Source of the DNA: Apis mellifera
Taxonomy: Eukaryota; Arthropoda; Insecta; Hymenoptera; Apidae
DNA length: 64,000 nt
NCBI RefSeq assembly: GCF_003254395.2
Contig: NC_037648.1
Coordinates: forward strand, 971,868-1,035,867
Reading direction: 5' to 3'
This document shows positions 1-12,600 of this stretch, one piece after another (positions within the stretch are counted from its first letter, which is position 1; each line of letters begins with the position of its first letter). The notes beneath the pieces were generated by a model. The model saw only the letters and a list, made by a program, of their open reading frames with translations, was not told the origin of the DNA and made no database searches. A program made the position numbers and the translations under genes.

Positions 1-1240
1 ATATATAATCTAATCTTTGAAAAATTGAAACACACGTGATAAGATTCATCTCATAAATTTCACAACAAATAATCCTATTTTTATATATTTCATTAAAATA
101 AAATTTCTGTGAATTTTTATTCTACTCGAAAAATTAATAAAAAAATGTAATTGTGTTATCATTACATTGAATGGGATCATCACGAATGATCCTTGTATCG
201 TATCATCAAGATGTCACCCAATTCTAAAAATGCGAATTTCGAGCTAAATCGAGGAGAAGTATTAATGCGATTCCATTCCTCCGTCATTAAAAAAAAAAAA
301 AAAAAAACTCTCTTCCACGAGCACTTGGATGCTCGCCCATGTTCCATTAATGATGACAGCGTTATGGAGATCGTTTGTGGATGATCGAATAAAGAGCTAA
401 GTTACGGGAGATATCGGAGAATTACTCAAACATCAGAGAAAAGTATAATTTCGAATATGGAATGCGGGTATTAAAACGGCCGTAGGAAAGTTTACGATGT
501 GATTTGCGCGAGCAACTCTTTCAAAATTGCTAAAGTCGGCATGTAAAGTGATGGTGGATGGTTGGAAGTAAACGCCCTCGCATTCCGCTATAAACGATGC
601 ACCCTAAATGAAATTACCCGTTAAAAATTAGATCGTAGTCAAAAGGTCTCTTCTCCTGCGGCCGAAATTGTCCGACCGAAATTTCTACGTTGAAATTAGT
701 GCGCTGCGAGTATACCGTACCGGCGTTCAGTGAATATATTGGTATGTACGTGTGTGTATATACGTAACATTTCAGTGGCATTTGGTAAGAAACGCGGTAA
801 CGGCGCAGTTTATTTCGGGCACATCATATACACGTGCGCGTGCGTGTATGCGCGTGGTAAACCGAGAATGTGTAAATAAGATTTTTGATGAAGAGAGATT
901 TATACGTGGCTTACTCCTCTCCTGATATGAAAGGAGAGATAATACTGGGATGTAGAAATTTGAAAGAAAGCAATATTTTCAAGAAAGAAAAGTAAATATT
1001 TTTACATAGAAGATTCTACAGATATCGATTATCGAATAGGAATAGGATGATTTTTACATCACATACATCATATTTGTAAGCAACGTTGTAAAAATTTGTT
1101 ATTAATATCTCTAGAAGATTAATGATAATAGACGAAATCATCTCTTCAAATTTTATATCGATCGATTATCCAAGTCTTTCGGAACTTCATTCAAATTGAC
1201 TGAGTTTCAAAGAAGTTCTTTTTTATTTCTACAATTACGT
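1..1240. other. AT-rich non-coding stretch
   Basis: No convincing coding frame. AT-rich DNA with an A18 run near 289-306. The one notable feature is a 32-base strictly alternating pyrimidine-purine stretch at 825-856, rich in CG and TG steps, of the kind that can adopt left-handed Z-DNA. Confidence 0.7.
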
Positions 1241-1600
1241 CGAACAGAGTCTAAGTCGAGTCGAAAGAGCGGAAAAAGCACTTAGGCGGAACTAATACGA
1301 TCGGCTTTGAGCTAGAATTTTCTAGGGATTTCTAGTAACGTTACGATCTTCGAGCAAGAGACAACCGTTGTTAGGCACAGTGCCTCTTCCTATTCGTCGT
1401 TCTTCACCTGCTGGTCAACGACATGGAAACTTTCTTCGTGACAATTTGACGTATTCACCGGGGCTACTCGGCTTTTGTTGCCTTTTTAAGCGTGCAACAC
1501 GAGACTCGCTAGTTGCTGCGACTTCGCCGCGCTCGGCACGAACAACTCCAGACTTTCTTTGAAGCTACCCGGCCGAGTTGCTCTCAAGTGGAAATCCATT
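1241..1600. other. GC-richer island, function unknown
   Basis: A block clearly richer in G, C and CpG than its surroundings, for example around 1440-1580. It carries a short open frame on the plus strand (1368-1562) whose translation has no recognisable domain. No strong splice sites frame it. It could be a conserved non-coding or regulatory element; nothing in the sequence settles this. Confidence 0.35.
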
Positions 1601-3190
1601 GTTTCTTTTTTGCTACGTGCTCTAGTTTTTCGATTTAAGAGAGCTGTCAGTGCTTCTCTTTTTTTTTTCTTCCCTTCTTTTTTTTTTTTTTTTTTAAAAA
1701 GGGATAACTTTGATTGACGATTGTTCGAGCTCGAGGAATGTGCATTGCAATGGTTGTGTTTATTTCTTGTATATTTTAATATTTGTCGCTTCTTAACTAC
1801 TAGATATTTGAAATATTTTAAAGATATATAGACATATATATATACAAAAATATATAAATATACATATAGATTATGTAGAGCTAAAAAAAAAAAAAGAAAA
1901 TAATTTCAGAATTCTTTGTCAATATTTATTTAATTCTTATTAATCTTCGTGTACATATTTTATTTTACAAATTTAGAAAGAAAATAATTCAAGAGAATAA
2001 AAAAAATACAAACATTGTAATAATTATTACAAATGATTAATTTGTTAATTAATTTCTTGTAGTATTTGCAATATATATTGTTAATATTTTGAAAATTGAT
2101 GATAAAATTGAAGATATATTGCATTTTCACTTACATGTATTTATATCATGTAATAATTATTGAAATTCCTTTTATGTTGAATAAAAGTATATAATTTTTT
2201 TGCATAATTTATTTTTACTTCTATTTAAATGTATAATTTTGTGTTACAAATATTTAAATGCAGAAATTTAAAACTCAATTTGCATCAAAATAAATAAAAG
2301 CATTGGATAATTGTTTAAATAAAGAAGTTTATATTAAAATAAATGGAACTGTGATGATAAACGACTGAAATGAATGTTCAAGTATATAAATTGACGAGTC
2401 AGATAAAAAAGGTGATTATTTCGCCATTTAATAAAGCAGGAGCGAGAAAGTTGAATGACACAAGAGGTGTGTGTGAAAATGACTGTGCAAAATTTAAAAG
2501 AGAAATTCGAAACCAAATGAAAGAAAAGGTAAAGAGATAAAAGAAGAGGTTCAAATTTAATGCTAAAACATGATCAAATACATGAGGCAGAAATAAACTG
2601 CATCCATACAAACGACAACCATCACGACAAGGTAGATTTTTATTTTCTTTCCAATTGTAAATCTTCAAATCTTTGAATAGAGATATTTCTTTTTTCATCT
2701 ATTGTGAAATCATTATTTTTAATTCTCAAGAAAAATTGGTAAATCAAATAATATACTACAAATAATAAATTAATTGGAAATTATTTTTTTATAATTTCGT
2801 TTCTATGAAATCAATTTCTAAATATTTCTCCTGAAAACAATTATACAATATTATTTGAAAGATGAAATGCAATTTCTTCAATTTCTAAGCGTATCAAGTA
2901 TTTATAATCCATTTGTAAATCCCAATAAAAATAAAATGAAAAATAAAAGAAATAAAAATTTAAAATTACATTACATTAAAATTCTATGTAATTACACCTA
3001 TTTAAATATTAAGAATATTTTACATATCTCCAATTTCTATCATTTCTAATCCTATTTCTTTAACTGAAAAATATATCATAAAGTTTTACATTTATTTAAC
3101 ATTATCTACTCTACTTCTCTAACTCGTGTCTAATAAATCATTCAATCCTCTTTTAAATTAAAAAAAAATTTGCCTCGATTAATCGATCTA
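1601..3190. other. AT-rich desert
   Basis: Poly-T tracts at about 1660-1695, then about 1.5 kb of very AT-rich DNA. Short frames on both strands are low-complexity by-products. I see no gene, RNA or clear repeat. Confidence 0.7.
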
Positions 3191-3480
3191 CATTAATTGG
3201 TAACGCCTAACTTGCAGTTAATTATAATGTTCAAGATGCAAAAGAGATGCCGAGGTAGTTCGAGTGGTCTGCTCGTTAAAGACAGAAGGTCGCAGATTGG
3301 CTTATCGTTTCCAATCGATCGAGATTTACGTTACGTGATGTTCCATATCAAGCCAACAATCGTTCCAAGCCCGTTTGAGATGCAAATCGTGATCAGCGAC
3401 GTGCTTCTTCTACCACCCCATTCGATACGCCTCCTCACCACTTACACGCGTATAATGATGCTGAAAATTGATTAATCACT
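3191..3480. other. GC-richer island with a 92-codon open frame
   Basis: A moderately GC-rich island in an AT-rich setting. The plus-strand frame 3197-3475 stays open for 92 codons but shows no domain or signal peptide. A weak acceptor-like CTTGCAG lies just upstream and no matching donor follows. More likely a non-coding island than an exon. Confidence 0.25.
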
Positions 3481-5690
3481 CGGTTATCGTTATTATTACG
3501 TTATCGAGATTACGAATTAGGCTAGCTGAATTTGCAAGATATTTTTATCGTAATTTTCTTGTAATAATGTTTCATTCACATCAGAACTAGTAAATTAAGT
3601 CAAATTTTTTGGTTAAAATTTTTCTTGCAATTGTTAAAAAATGCACAAATAGTTTTGGCAGGATTAATATTATTTTTTATTCGTAATTACGTATACTTAA
3701 TTATTTTTATCATAGTATTTTGATTTTAGTCATTCACAATACGTATATAATTATTAGTTCTGATGTTAAAGAATTTTTTCTACTGTTTCTAATACATATA
3801 AAATAAGTGAATGTTACATACCATTGATGTGATTTAAAATAATAATTGTAGAAATATGATATATAACATATTCATGAAAAAAATATATTCTTCAAAAATA
3901 GAAGGTTAATTTTAGTTTTAGAATTTTAATTTTCTGTAATTCTCTTCTTGTAATTAATTTTGTATTTGTTTTTTTGAAACTTTGATATCATCTTCTTAAA
4001 TTGTCCAGAATATGTTTTGATAACGATGACGCAATCCTGGAGGACGAGATTTATCTACAAGTATCAAGTATGTAATTATTTAAAAAATTTTTTAATATAT
4101 TAGATCGATTTTAAATTTTCTCTTGAATTCAACGTTGCTGAGATCTTGCACATTCGAAGTATTTGAAATGAAATAATTGCATTTATTAATAGTATATAAA
4201 ATGAAATAAATTATTTCACTTATATAACTAATTTATTTAATCGTTTATTAAATACGATTTTCGTTGAATGTAATTACATTATATTATATTGTAAAATTTT
4301 TATTTTAGTATTAACTGAAGAAATAAAAGTAGATTCAAGAAGAATTTTTATTTTAATGTTGTCGATGAAAAAAGATTAAGATTTTAATCGGATTATCAGA
4401 TCAAAATTAGAATCAAAATTAGATCTTGCATGTAAGAAACGATGTATTTATTAATTAAATTATGTAATAATAAGTAAGCGTGATTCATCGTATTATATTT
4501 ATTTTGGAAAGTCACTTATAATATTACAAAAAAATAATTATGTATCAAGTAATTTATATAATCAAAAGTATTATGAAATTATATAGAATGTTCCAGTTTC
4601 TTAAATGTCAAATGTATACAAATGTATTTTATAAAGTAAGAATAAGAGAAAAATTTAATATAATAAGATTTTATTATTTTCCTGATCACTTCTTAAAAAT
4701 AAAAATATCTGAAAAAAAATGTTGATAATAATAATGAATAGATTGCATATAATTATGCAAATCCAAAATAAAAAATCCAAATAAAATTAAATAAAAATTT
4801 ATTTTTTTTTTATTTTTGTATTTTATAGATTCCTTTATATTTAAATTTTTCATAAATGTATAAATATCTGAATACCAATAATAATATATTAATATTAAAT
4901 TTAAACTTGAAATTATCGTAAATGACCTTAAATCAATTATTTTACATCAAAGAATTATCCTTCAACTTTTTTTTTTGGATATTCGTAGTCGAACATTCTA
5001 TATTCAACAATGTTTTCAAACTAACCTCAACATTCACGTTCCAATCACGTACGGCCATATTGAATAGCATTTCTGCTCGTGCACCGACTGTTAGTGTGAA
5101 TCGAATGAATTTTCTTCCTATATGCACCAAATCGCATACAACACATTTGAATCGGATAGACAATGGTATTTTCTCATTTGCAACTATTTAACCAATGGAA
5201 CCGAATTTAATTACTATCACGATAGCTGCTAGTTCCATTTTAGTCGGTTGATTCGAACCACAATTTGCGGTTCATCTTTTTCGTCTTAACATGGCTGATG
5301 CATTTATTCATTAATCTCGAAAATTCTGTATATAATGAAGAGTTGCTTTCCGATCCAATTTCGAATTTAGAGTGGTGTTACTCGTTTAATGATATTTGTC
5401 ACATGATTCGAATGATGAGCATGATGGTTTGCGCGTACAACTTTATTTGTAATCCCTTCCAATAATTTAACATAAAATTATTTTTCTATTTAAATAGAAA
5501 CTGTGTTGCACATTTTTAACGATTATAAAATATTATAAAAAATCTGAAATTGTATTGATTTGATATCTTCGATCATGAATTCGATTTTAGAAGCAATCAA
5601 CGAATTCAGATCCTGAAAAGAATTAAAATGTCTTCTAACGTACACGCTTTTAGAAATTTATGATATACTACTTTAAACTCCAATAGTTAG
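3481..5690. other. AT-rich DNA with a slightly GC-richer patch
   Basis: Mostly very AT-rich, without any coding frame I can support. The patch at about 5030-5190 is more balanced and gives overlapping short frames on both strands, a sign of stop-poor composition rather than coding. Confidence 0.65.
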
Positions 5691-6060
5691 AATGGCTATG
5701 GAGGGATTGTATATTAAGCCAGACCAACATGTATGCAGAGGCGATTCGATTAACTTAATTACAGGAATCACGAAATCTGTTAGTCGAGTCGAGACTCGGG
5801 TCTATTCATGGCAGCTCGAGCAAGTGGGACCTTTGGACATGGTCGATGGAACACGTGGTGTAAAATTCGTTGGCTTTCCAATGGCGAGATTTGGAGGAGA
5901 GTGCAGGACCAACGGAAGCTGCCGGTGGTTACCCAGCAAAGCCTCCAATCGATACAGCTTCCCTTTACGTTCTACTCCCCTTCGTTTGGGTATGGTGGTG
6001 GTGCTGCTGTCGGGATACCTGTTAGATATGCTATGATGTGTGTGCGTGTGTGTGTACATT
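5691..6060. other. GC-richer island ending in a TG microsatellite
   Basis: About 370 bases with raised GC. Open frames occur on both strands (5692-6036 plus, 5802-6059 minus), so the openness reflects composition. A TG-rich microsatellite with one C interruption closes it at 6037-6056. No domain is recognised in any frame. Confidence 0.35.
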
Positions 6061-6119
6061 CGATGATTGCTCCTCTTTCGTTTGGTCTTCTTATATCCGA
6101 GTATTAATTTCTTGGGTAT

Positions 6120-6740
6120 GAATTCTCTAGCTTCAATTTTGCGCTCTAAGCGAAATTGGTTGTTGAATCAACCGTGCAAGATTGGTCTTCCTATGTTAAG
6201 GCCATAAATTTTGGGATCTTCTTGGCTTTCCCTATGTTTGCCTATATTTGGGTCCTAAATTTTAGACTTCTCTGGCTTCTTTCTTGCGGCTTATCTTATC
6301 TTACGTGCACTGGTAGCTGAATCAACCGTTCAAAGGTTAACTTTCCTATTTTAGCTATATAATTTTAGATTTTAAGATATGGTTCTTTAAAATTTTTCAT
6401 ATATCTTAGTCTGAGAAATTAATCGTTGTTTAAAATAATATAAAGTTTAGCCTTCCCATGTTTAAAACCTCTAATTTAAATTTTTTTTATATTGTAGTCT
6501 TTCTATATGCGTTCTAAGAAAAGCTGATTATTAAATCGTGCAAAAATTGGTTCTTTATCTTTGCGTTATAAATCTCAGAAAATAGATCCTTTAACTTTTT
6601 TCTTGCACCTTCTTTTTGTTCTTCTTCATTTCATGTACGCTTTAAGGAAAATTGAGAGAATTGGATAAGGCGTTTGTTCTTTCTATGCTTAGGTTTTAAA
6701 TTTTAAGATTCATGAGCTTATTTTCTAGCTTTTTAAAATT
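6120..6740. repeat. Diverged tandem array, about five units of 105-155 bases
   Basis: Related blocks recur: one form of GAATCAACCGTGCAA at about 6165 and 6320, then more decayed forms near 6420, 6530 and 6665. Each is followed by a TTTCCTATG-like stretch and an AATTTTAGAT-like stretch. The copies differ a great deal, so the duplications are old. Unit borders are approximate. Confidence 0.5.
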
Positions 6741-7985
6741 AAGAATTATTATTATCTGGATTATTATTACCTGATATTACACATATTGGCTAATTGCAAA
6801 TATATCTTTGAAATATTATCCACATGATATTAACTTAGGATAAAATAATACAGATTCGCAAATCTCATGACATTTGATTTTTAACATTTAAAACCAACAT
6901 TTTATGTGGCTGATTGTTCTGAATCCCTCGTGTATTACAAATCTATCCAATATTGCAGTTCTATCGCGTGTATTCGTTCTTTCCCAGCATCAGTTATATC
7001 GGCTATGCAACCAGCCAGCCGCATTCAGCGGAATTTCCACTCGAACCGTGCAAAAGCGTAATATAAAAAATTCAATGGTATATGTTCTTATACATATATT
7101 CAGTTATAGATATAAAAATTTAAAGGGCGATGTTTTAATTCGAGATAAGACAAAAATCAAAAATTAAAAAAAATTACCTGAAATATTTCCTCCCTTTCAA
7201 GGATATTTTCATCTATTTTCAATCGTTGATAACCAAAGTCCTGATTTTTTTATTTTTATTCTTGATGGCCATTTTATTTTGGCTTTTTTTTTTTTACAAA
7301 TACCTCTACTATAGCCAAACTCCCTGTACATGTGTATATATTTCAATTCCGCTCCATCACGTTCGATTCCTGTGATCTCAACATGACAAGGACCGATCGC
7401 ATTTCACGCTTGTTCCCCCGAACAGAATATTTCCGGAATAAATAAATGCACGCTGGCCTGCTTGTTAATTACTTTTCGAAAGGCAAAGCATACTGCAACA
7501 CAGTTTTTCAATGGTGAATCAATCGCGCGGAATGAATTGCATTTGACGCAACAATCCAACGAAAGATATGGCTTTACAAAGGCGCGGACGCATATTTAAC
7601 GGGCAAATGACGAAATATCGATGCATCAGCGAAAATCGATAGATAGGGAATCCATTCGATTATCGATGCATACTACAATATTGGTAATCGTGGCGCAATA
7701 ACGGTCCTCTAGATCTAATTTTCTCCTTAATCGATCCGGAGTAGCGTTGCGTGGATGGATATTTTGAAAGTCTGGGAATTTGCAACGAGATGAACTTTGT
7801 TTTGTGAATATTCGATGGAAGTTTTTTATTCAATATTTATCTGAAACATTTTTTTTGTTATCAAAAACAAATTAAATTCTCAATAAATGACAAAGTTACT
7901 TGGACTTACTTTGTAAATTCTTGAAATATTCTTATTAGGAGAATGTTGAAAGAATATTTAATGTTGCAACAAAAGCAATTCTCAA
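6741..7985. other. Non-coding stretch with several ATCGAT-type motifs
   Basis: No supported gene. Between about 7610 and 7690 there are several ATCGAT cores, two of them as TATCGATGCAT, plus AATCGATAGAT. They resemble the DRE/DREF type of insect promoter motif but not the exact octamer. The patch at 7360-7700 is GC-richer. No TATA box or start signal is obvious. Confidence 0.4.
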
Positions 7986-7990
7986 AGAGA

Positions 7991-8129
7991 AGGTAAGTAT
8001 GCAAAAGGTAAGTATCCGTAGGATTAAGAAAACTGAAAAAAAAAAAAGAAAAAGACAAATGTTTTTAAAAAATGGCAGCTGCAATAGGTAAGTATTATGA
8101 AAGGTAAGTATTTTATGAAAGGTAAGTAT
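7991..8129 (+). repeat. Cluster of five identical AGGTAAGTAT 5-prime splice-site motifs
   Basis: The decamer AGGTAAGTAT, a near-ideal U1 snRNA target, occurs exactly at 7991, 8006, 8086, 8102 and 8120. The last three sit in a 16-18 base repeat with TTATGAA spacers, so local duplication is the likely origin. The bases upstream of each copy are not pyrimidine-rich, so these are not classic recursive splice points. They could be decoy or alternative donors, or a chance product of a microsatellite-like expansion. Confidence 0.8.
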
Positions 8130-9376
8130 AATAAAATTTGAACAAAAATTTTTGCTTCTTTTAATAAAATTTCATATACCACTTCTTTACATGTTATGTT
8201 TTCCTGATACAAAATCACAAAATTCTAACTGTATATTAAAAAATTTTAAGAATTTCGCGTGCCATCTCTTCTCAAGTTATATTCTTCTAATACAAAATTG
8301 AAATTTTTATCAGAAAAAATTTTTGTTCAAATATATGTAAAATATATAATAAAAGAATTAAAAAAATTTTTTTATTGTTTGAAAAAAACTCCTTTCTGGT
8401 CCATTTAAGACAATTCATTATCAGATACTTCTAAATATTATTGGTACATTTTGTACATCACATTTTCGAAATGAAATACATTTTTCTTGCTGTTTTTATT
8501 TTTATTTTTCCCCTTTCATTTCCTAAAAACATACAATTCGCTATAATAAGAATATTTTAAAAAGTATAGAAATATGCATAATTTTTAACAAACCTCGAGA
8601 AACGTTAGATTTATTTATAAACGACCAATTTCGTTTGAAAATCGCTAAAAATAAAATATATGATAAAATAATAATATTAACAGACAATTATATTTTTATA
8701 TTTTATTTTTATGCTTTAGCTCTGTATAATTTATGCCACATCACAACAAATAATACTTATAAAATATTTATTGTCAGAATGGAAGATAAAGAAGAATATT
8801 TTCTTTTTATAGATCCTAATTATTTATCTTTATTCTCATATTTCTCATTTTTCAATTAAATCAATTTAAAAATTAAAATTATATTAAGAACATCATAAAA
8901 ATCTGAAAACATTTGAAATCCAGAACAATTTTTGTAATTTTTAGCTATATTTTCTTTACAATTTTTGTATTAAAAATGATCGATATAAATTAATTCCAAT
9001 TTTATTGTTTTAATTTTTAACATATTGATAACAATATATTTTTTCAATATAAAACTTGTTTTTTAAGTAAAAATAAATGAATAACTATAAGAATATACGA
9101 TTTATTTATAATAAAAAAAAACTAACCTAAAACACAATGTATTATTTATATTAATGAAATATTTACTTACATATGTGTAGCATATATATTCTTCAAATAC
9201 AATTTCTTCAGAAAAATATTTTTTCTTTATTACTCTCCTTTATATTATTAAATATTCTTATTTAAATAAATAATTTATAAATTATACTCTATTTATTAAG
9301 CTCTTTCCTTTGATTCTGTAAATTTTGAATAGAATCCATTTTGTCGATAAGTTAAACGAAGATTTAAACATTTTTT
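8130..9376. other. AT-rich desert
   Basis: About 1.2 kb of very AT-rich sequence with no supported gene. The plus-strand frame 8635-8859 is built of AT-rich codons and has no recognisable motif. Confidence 0.7.
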
Positions 9377-9622
9377 AGGATCAACGCCATCTCGCGTTTG
9401 GATCACCGAAGCTTCGACTTGTTATTAGCATAGCAGAATGTGCAAGGAGGTATGCGAATTGGCGTGACGTCACAGACAAGGAACGCAATATTGTGGGAGA
9501 AAGACAGAGAGAATTTTCCACCATTACAATAACGCCACATGGAAAATTCATTAATTTCTTGCTTTCTACGAAAAATTTCGATATTTTTAAGCTTGCATCT
9601 TGAAGCTAGAACCTCAGACAAG
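9377..9622 (+). repeat. Left arm of the fold-back element
   Basis: 246 bases, inverted relative to 9961-10206. It includes a full CRE-type palindrome TGACGTCA at 9465-9472 inside GGCGTGACGTCAC. Confidence 0.9.
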
Positions 9623-9708
9623 TTTCTCATAACAATTTTAATGCAAAATTCTTTTTAAATAATTATTTATTAACGATTAACTCGTCATAGTTTCTGTTGC
9701 ATCGAAGA

Positions 9709-9860
9709 CGCCATATTGAAAATTCATTAATTACTCGTTTTCTACTAAAAATTTTGACACTTTTAAGCTTGTTTCTTGAAACTAGAACTTCAAGCAAGCT
9801 TCCCATAACAATTTTACTATAAAACTTGTTTCAATTAATTTATTAACGATTATTGTACAG
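9709..9860 (+). repeat. Diverged direct copy of the inner left arm
   Basis: This stretch repeats 9534-9680 in the same orientation: an ACGCCA start, GAAAATTCATTAATT, CTTTTAAGCTTG, then ATAACAATTTTA and TTATTAACGATTA. Identity is roughly 75-80 percent, far lower than between the outer arms. An older tandem duplication therefore preceded the recent inverted copy. Confidence 0.75.
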
Positions 9861-9960
9861 AATATTTCACTTGCGAACCTTCGTTCGATAATCGAGTAAT
9901 AAACAATTAATTTATTTATTTAAATAATAATAAAATTATGCATAAAATTTATATGTGAAA

Positions 9961-10206
9961 GTTGTCTGAAGTTCTAGCTTCAAGATGCAAGCTTAAAAGT
10001 ATCGAAATTTTTGGTAGAAAACAAGAAATTAATGAATTTTCCATGTGGCGTCATTGTAATGGTGAAAAATTCTCTCTGTCTTTCTCCCACAATATTGCGT
10101 TCCTTGTCTGTGACGTCACGCCAATTCGCATACCTCCTTGCATATTCTGCTATGCTAATAACAAGTCGAAGCTTCGGTGATCCAAACGCGAGATGGCGTT
10201 GATCCT
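9961..10206 (-). repeat. Right arm of the fold-back element
   Basis: 246-base reverse complement of 9377-9622, with the same CRE-type palindrome at 10111-10118. A transcript crossing the whole element could form a long, nearly perfect double-stranded stem. Confidence 0.9.
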
Positions 10207-11300
10207 TGACAATTTTATTTCTGTTTAACCAACAGTAAAAGTTTATTCCGTTTACAGTTGCAGAATTGATACGAAGAACGATCTTTGTTAATTGTTATTC
10301 TTTTACAAAAAAAACAAAAATATTTAAAAATTAACAAATTTTTTTAATAAATTCAATAATTCATTTTCCTGAGCGAAATAGTCGTTATACATTGTATTTA
10401 AATCATAAAATTCTGATATATCTTGATTGAAACAAGAATCGTTTTTATTATGAATCCTTCATCTTATAGGATAGGAAATAAATATATTAATAATAAAAAC
10501 AAAAAATAATCTGTTTGTATTCACAAGTAAGAAACTTGTCTTGAAAAAATTAAAACAAAATTAAAATAAAATTTCTTGAAAAAAGGGAAAGAAAAATGAA
10601 AAATACATAAATATTAAAAAAATATATAAACTATATTGTTTCATACCATATAGAAATACAAATATACAATATGCAAAAATATATAAAATCTATTACAATA
10701 GAAAATATTTTCCAATAGTCTAATATAAAATTAATATTATACAACAATAAAATTAATACTATAAGTATAGTTAACATTTTAATTATTTCTCAAATCAACA
10801 CTGTCAATCTAAAGATTTAAAACATATAACAAAAATATAACATTTATAACAAGAATATAACAAAAAAATATAATATTTAAAATCTATTATTGCTTTATTT
10901 TTCTTTGAATTTCTTCAATTTTCTATTCTCTTTTTTTTCTTTTTTTCCTCCATTCTTCTTCTTAATCTTTGTCTATCTTTTCCTCTTCTCTTCATGTCTA
11001 TTTCTTATTTTTATGATCCTTTCATATCTTTTATCCTTCCTATTTTCTTCCTTAAAATTTACTCTGCTTTGCTGCCCTTCACATAAAATTATATATAAAT
11101 TATTTATGAAAGCATAAAAAAATATATAAAATATGCGACATGTAAGAAATATATTATATATCTCAAAATATTATAAAAATAAAAAATGATTAAAAATTTA
11201 ATCATAAAAAAGCAATGTTTCTTTAAGAAATTCTATCAAAAATTAATTCTAGGCCAATCTTTATCAATCTATAAATAACATGATAAAACAGAATATTCTT
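10207..11300. other. AT-rich desert
   Basis: About 1.1 kb of AT-rich DNA. A pyrimidine-rich patch at 10890-11060 gives a low-complexity Phe/Leu/Ser frame that is not a believable gene. Confidence 0.7.
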
Positions 11301-11700
11301 TAATTTATTATAAATACAGAAAAATAGTGTACCTGCACAATGGTTCAAGCGGCGCGATGAAAAATTTCAATTTTCGCCAAACTATCTCCAATATACAACG
11401 GATCATCCTGGCAGCCGTTCTATTTTTCAAGGGATTTTTCACTTTCGAGGGCTTCCGTTGATCGCCATGTTTCAGGATGCACGGGACGTATAGCTTCCGT
11501 GCCTGTGTTATAAATTGATTGACGCGTCTGTCAAATGCAGTGACAATGGGTATAACGTGATCAGCAGTGTGTCGATCGACGTGAATAATTGTGATGCTAT
11601 TACACATCGAATGATCATTTTGATTCAACTGTTAATTAACGATGCCTGTGGCCAACACTCATATATCTTGCATAATGCGTGATGTATGGATTCTCATTAA
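11301..11700. other. GC-richer island with a 106-codon minus-strand frame
   Basis: A balanced-composition island between AT-rich flanks. The minus-strand frame 11308-11628 is open but shows no known domain, and no good acceptor and donor pair frames it. Several TGTCA/TGACA half-sites occur around 11530-11545. A conserved regulatory element is one option; this is inference. Confidence 0.3.
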
Positions 11701-12600
11701 TGAACACATTGCATTAAGTTGCTCCAAGTGAATCGTCGTTTTCTTTCTTACTTCAATTATCTGTAACAATACCAAGTTTATTGTATTTCTTTTTTTAACT
11801 ACATTACATTAAATTTAACTTTCTTACATGAAACTAATAATACATTTAAACAATAGTATTTAATAATAAAAATGATAAATTTTTTTTTGAATTATTTTAT
11901 ACATTCAGTGAAATTAAAAAAATTCTTTAAAAATTATTAACTTGGTAATATATTCAAAAGAAAATAAAATGCAGAAAATGGTTAATGATAAGTTATAAGC
12001 AGATAAACGTGTCAATTATGTCAGAATTATTTTAATCATAAATAATATCAAAGAATTTAAAAAAAATTACTTTTAAAAATAGTACAAAATATTGATTCAA
12101 GATTTTTTTCGCAATCTCTAATTTGAACTTTGAACCATAAACTTAATTTAGATCATCTTTGGTTAATGATAATTATATTGATTGATTAAATGCATGTCTA
12201 TAAAAAATTGAACATACAATATATTATTCTCATTTAGAAAATAGAACTAATTTTATCAGATTATTTTCAATTAATCGTTGTCATAATTAATTTTAGTAAT
12301 AATTAATCACGATTAATTTTAACATAATTACATTTATCTTTTGATCTTAATTTTTTACTTTTTAAAAGTTTTTTCAGTAAAGAGATTAAAAGATTGTATA
12401 CAAAGTATAATTTGGCCTTCTATAACTTCATACTTTTGTATGATAATTCTGATTTATAAATAAAAATATAAATGTCTAAAATTTTCATCTTTTCTACTAA
12501 TATTATTTATTTTAATTTTTCCTTAATATTAAAATTTTACATTCTATAAAAATATTAAAATCTTTTCCTATTAGAATTTACTTTATATATTAAAAATAAA
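11701..12600. other. AT-rich stretch with a TAATTA-rich patch
   Basis: No supported gene. Between about 12270 and 12330 there are several AATTAAT/TAATTA sequences, the core bound by many homeodomain proteins, though such matches are expected in DNA this AT-rich. Confidence 0.5.

Larger units (their letters stand above)
9377..10206. mobile_element. Fold-back element with 246-base inverted arms
   Basis: The left arm (9377-9622) and right arm (9961-10206) are reverse complements of equal length, differing at about seven positions (about 97 percent identity). Both outer ends read AGGATCAACGCCATC inward. The 338-base centre contains a diverged direct copy of the inner half of the left arm. I see no convincing target-site duplication. 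There is no transposase, so this would be a non-autonomous element or a recent inverted duplication. Each arm carries one 72-75 codon frame, but five of its seven differences change the amino acid, which argues against coding constraint. Confidence 0.85.

Noticed and set aside
7355..7385. GTTCGATTCC, similar to a tRNA B box
   Set aside because: No A box upstream at the right distance and no cloverleaf can be drawn.
9403..10180. Two related 72-75 codon proteins, one in each arm of the fold-back element
   Set aside because: They are the same sequence on opposite arms. Five of seven differences change the amino acid, so there is no sign of protein-level selection.
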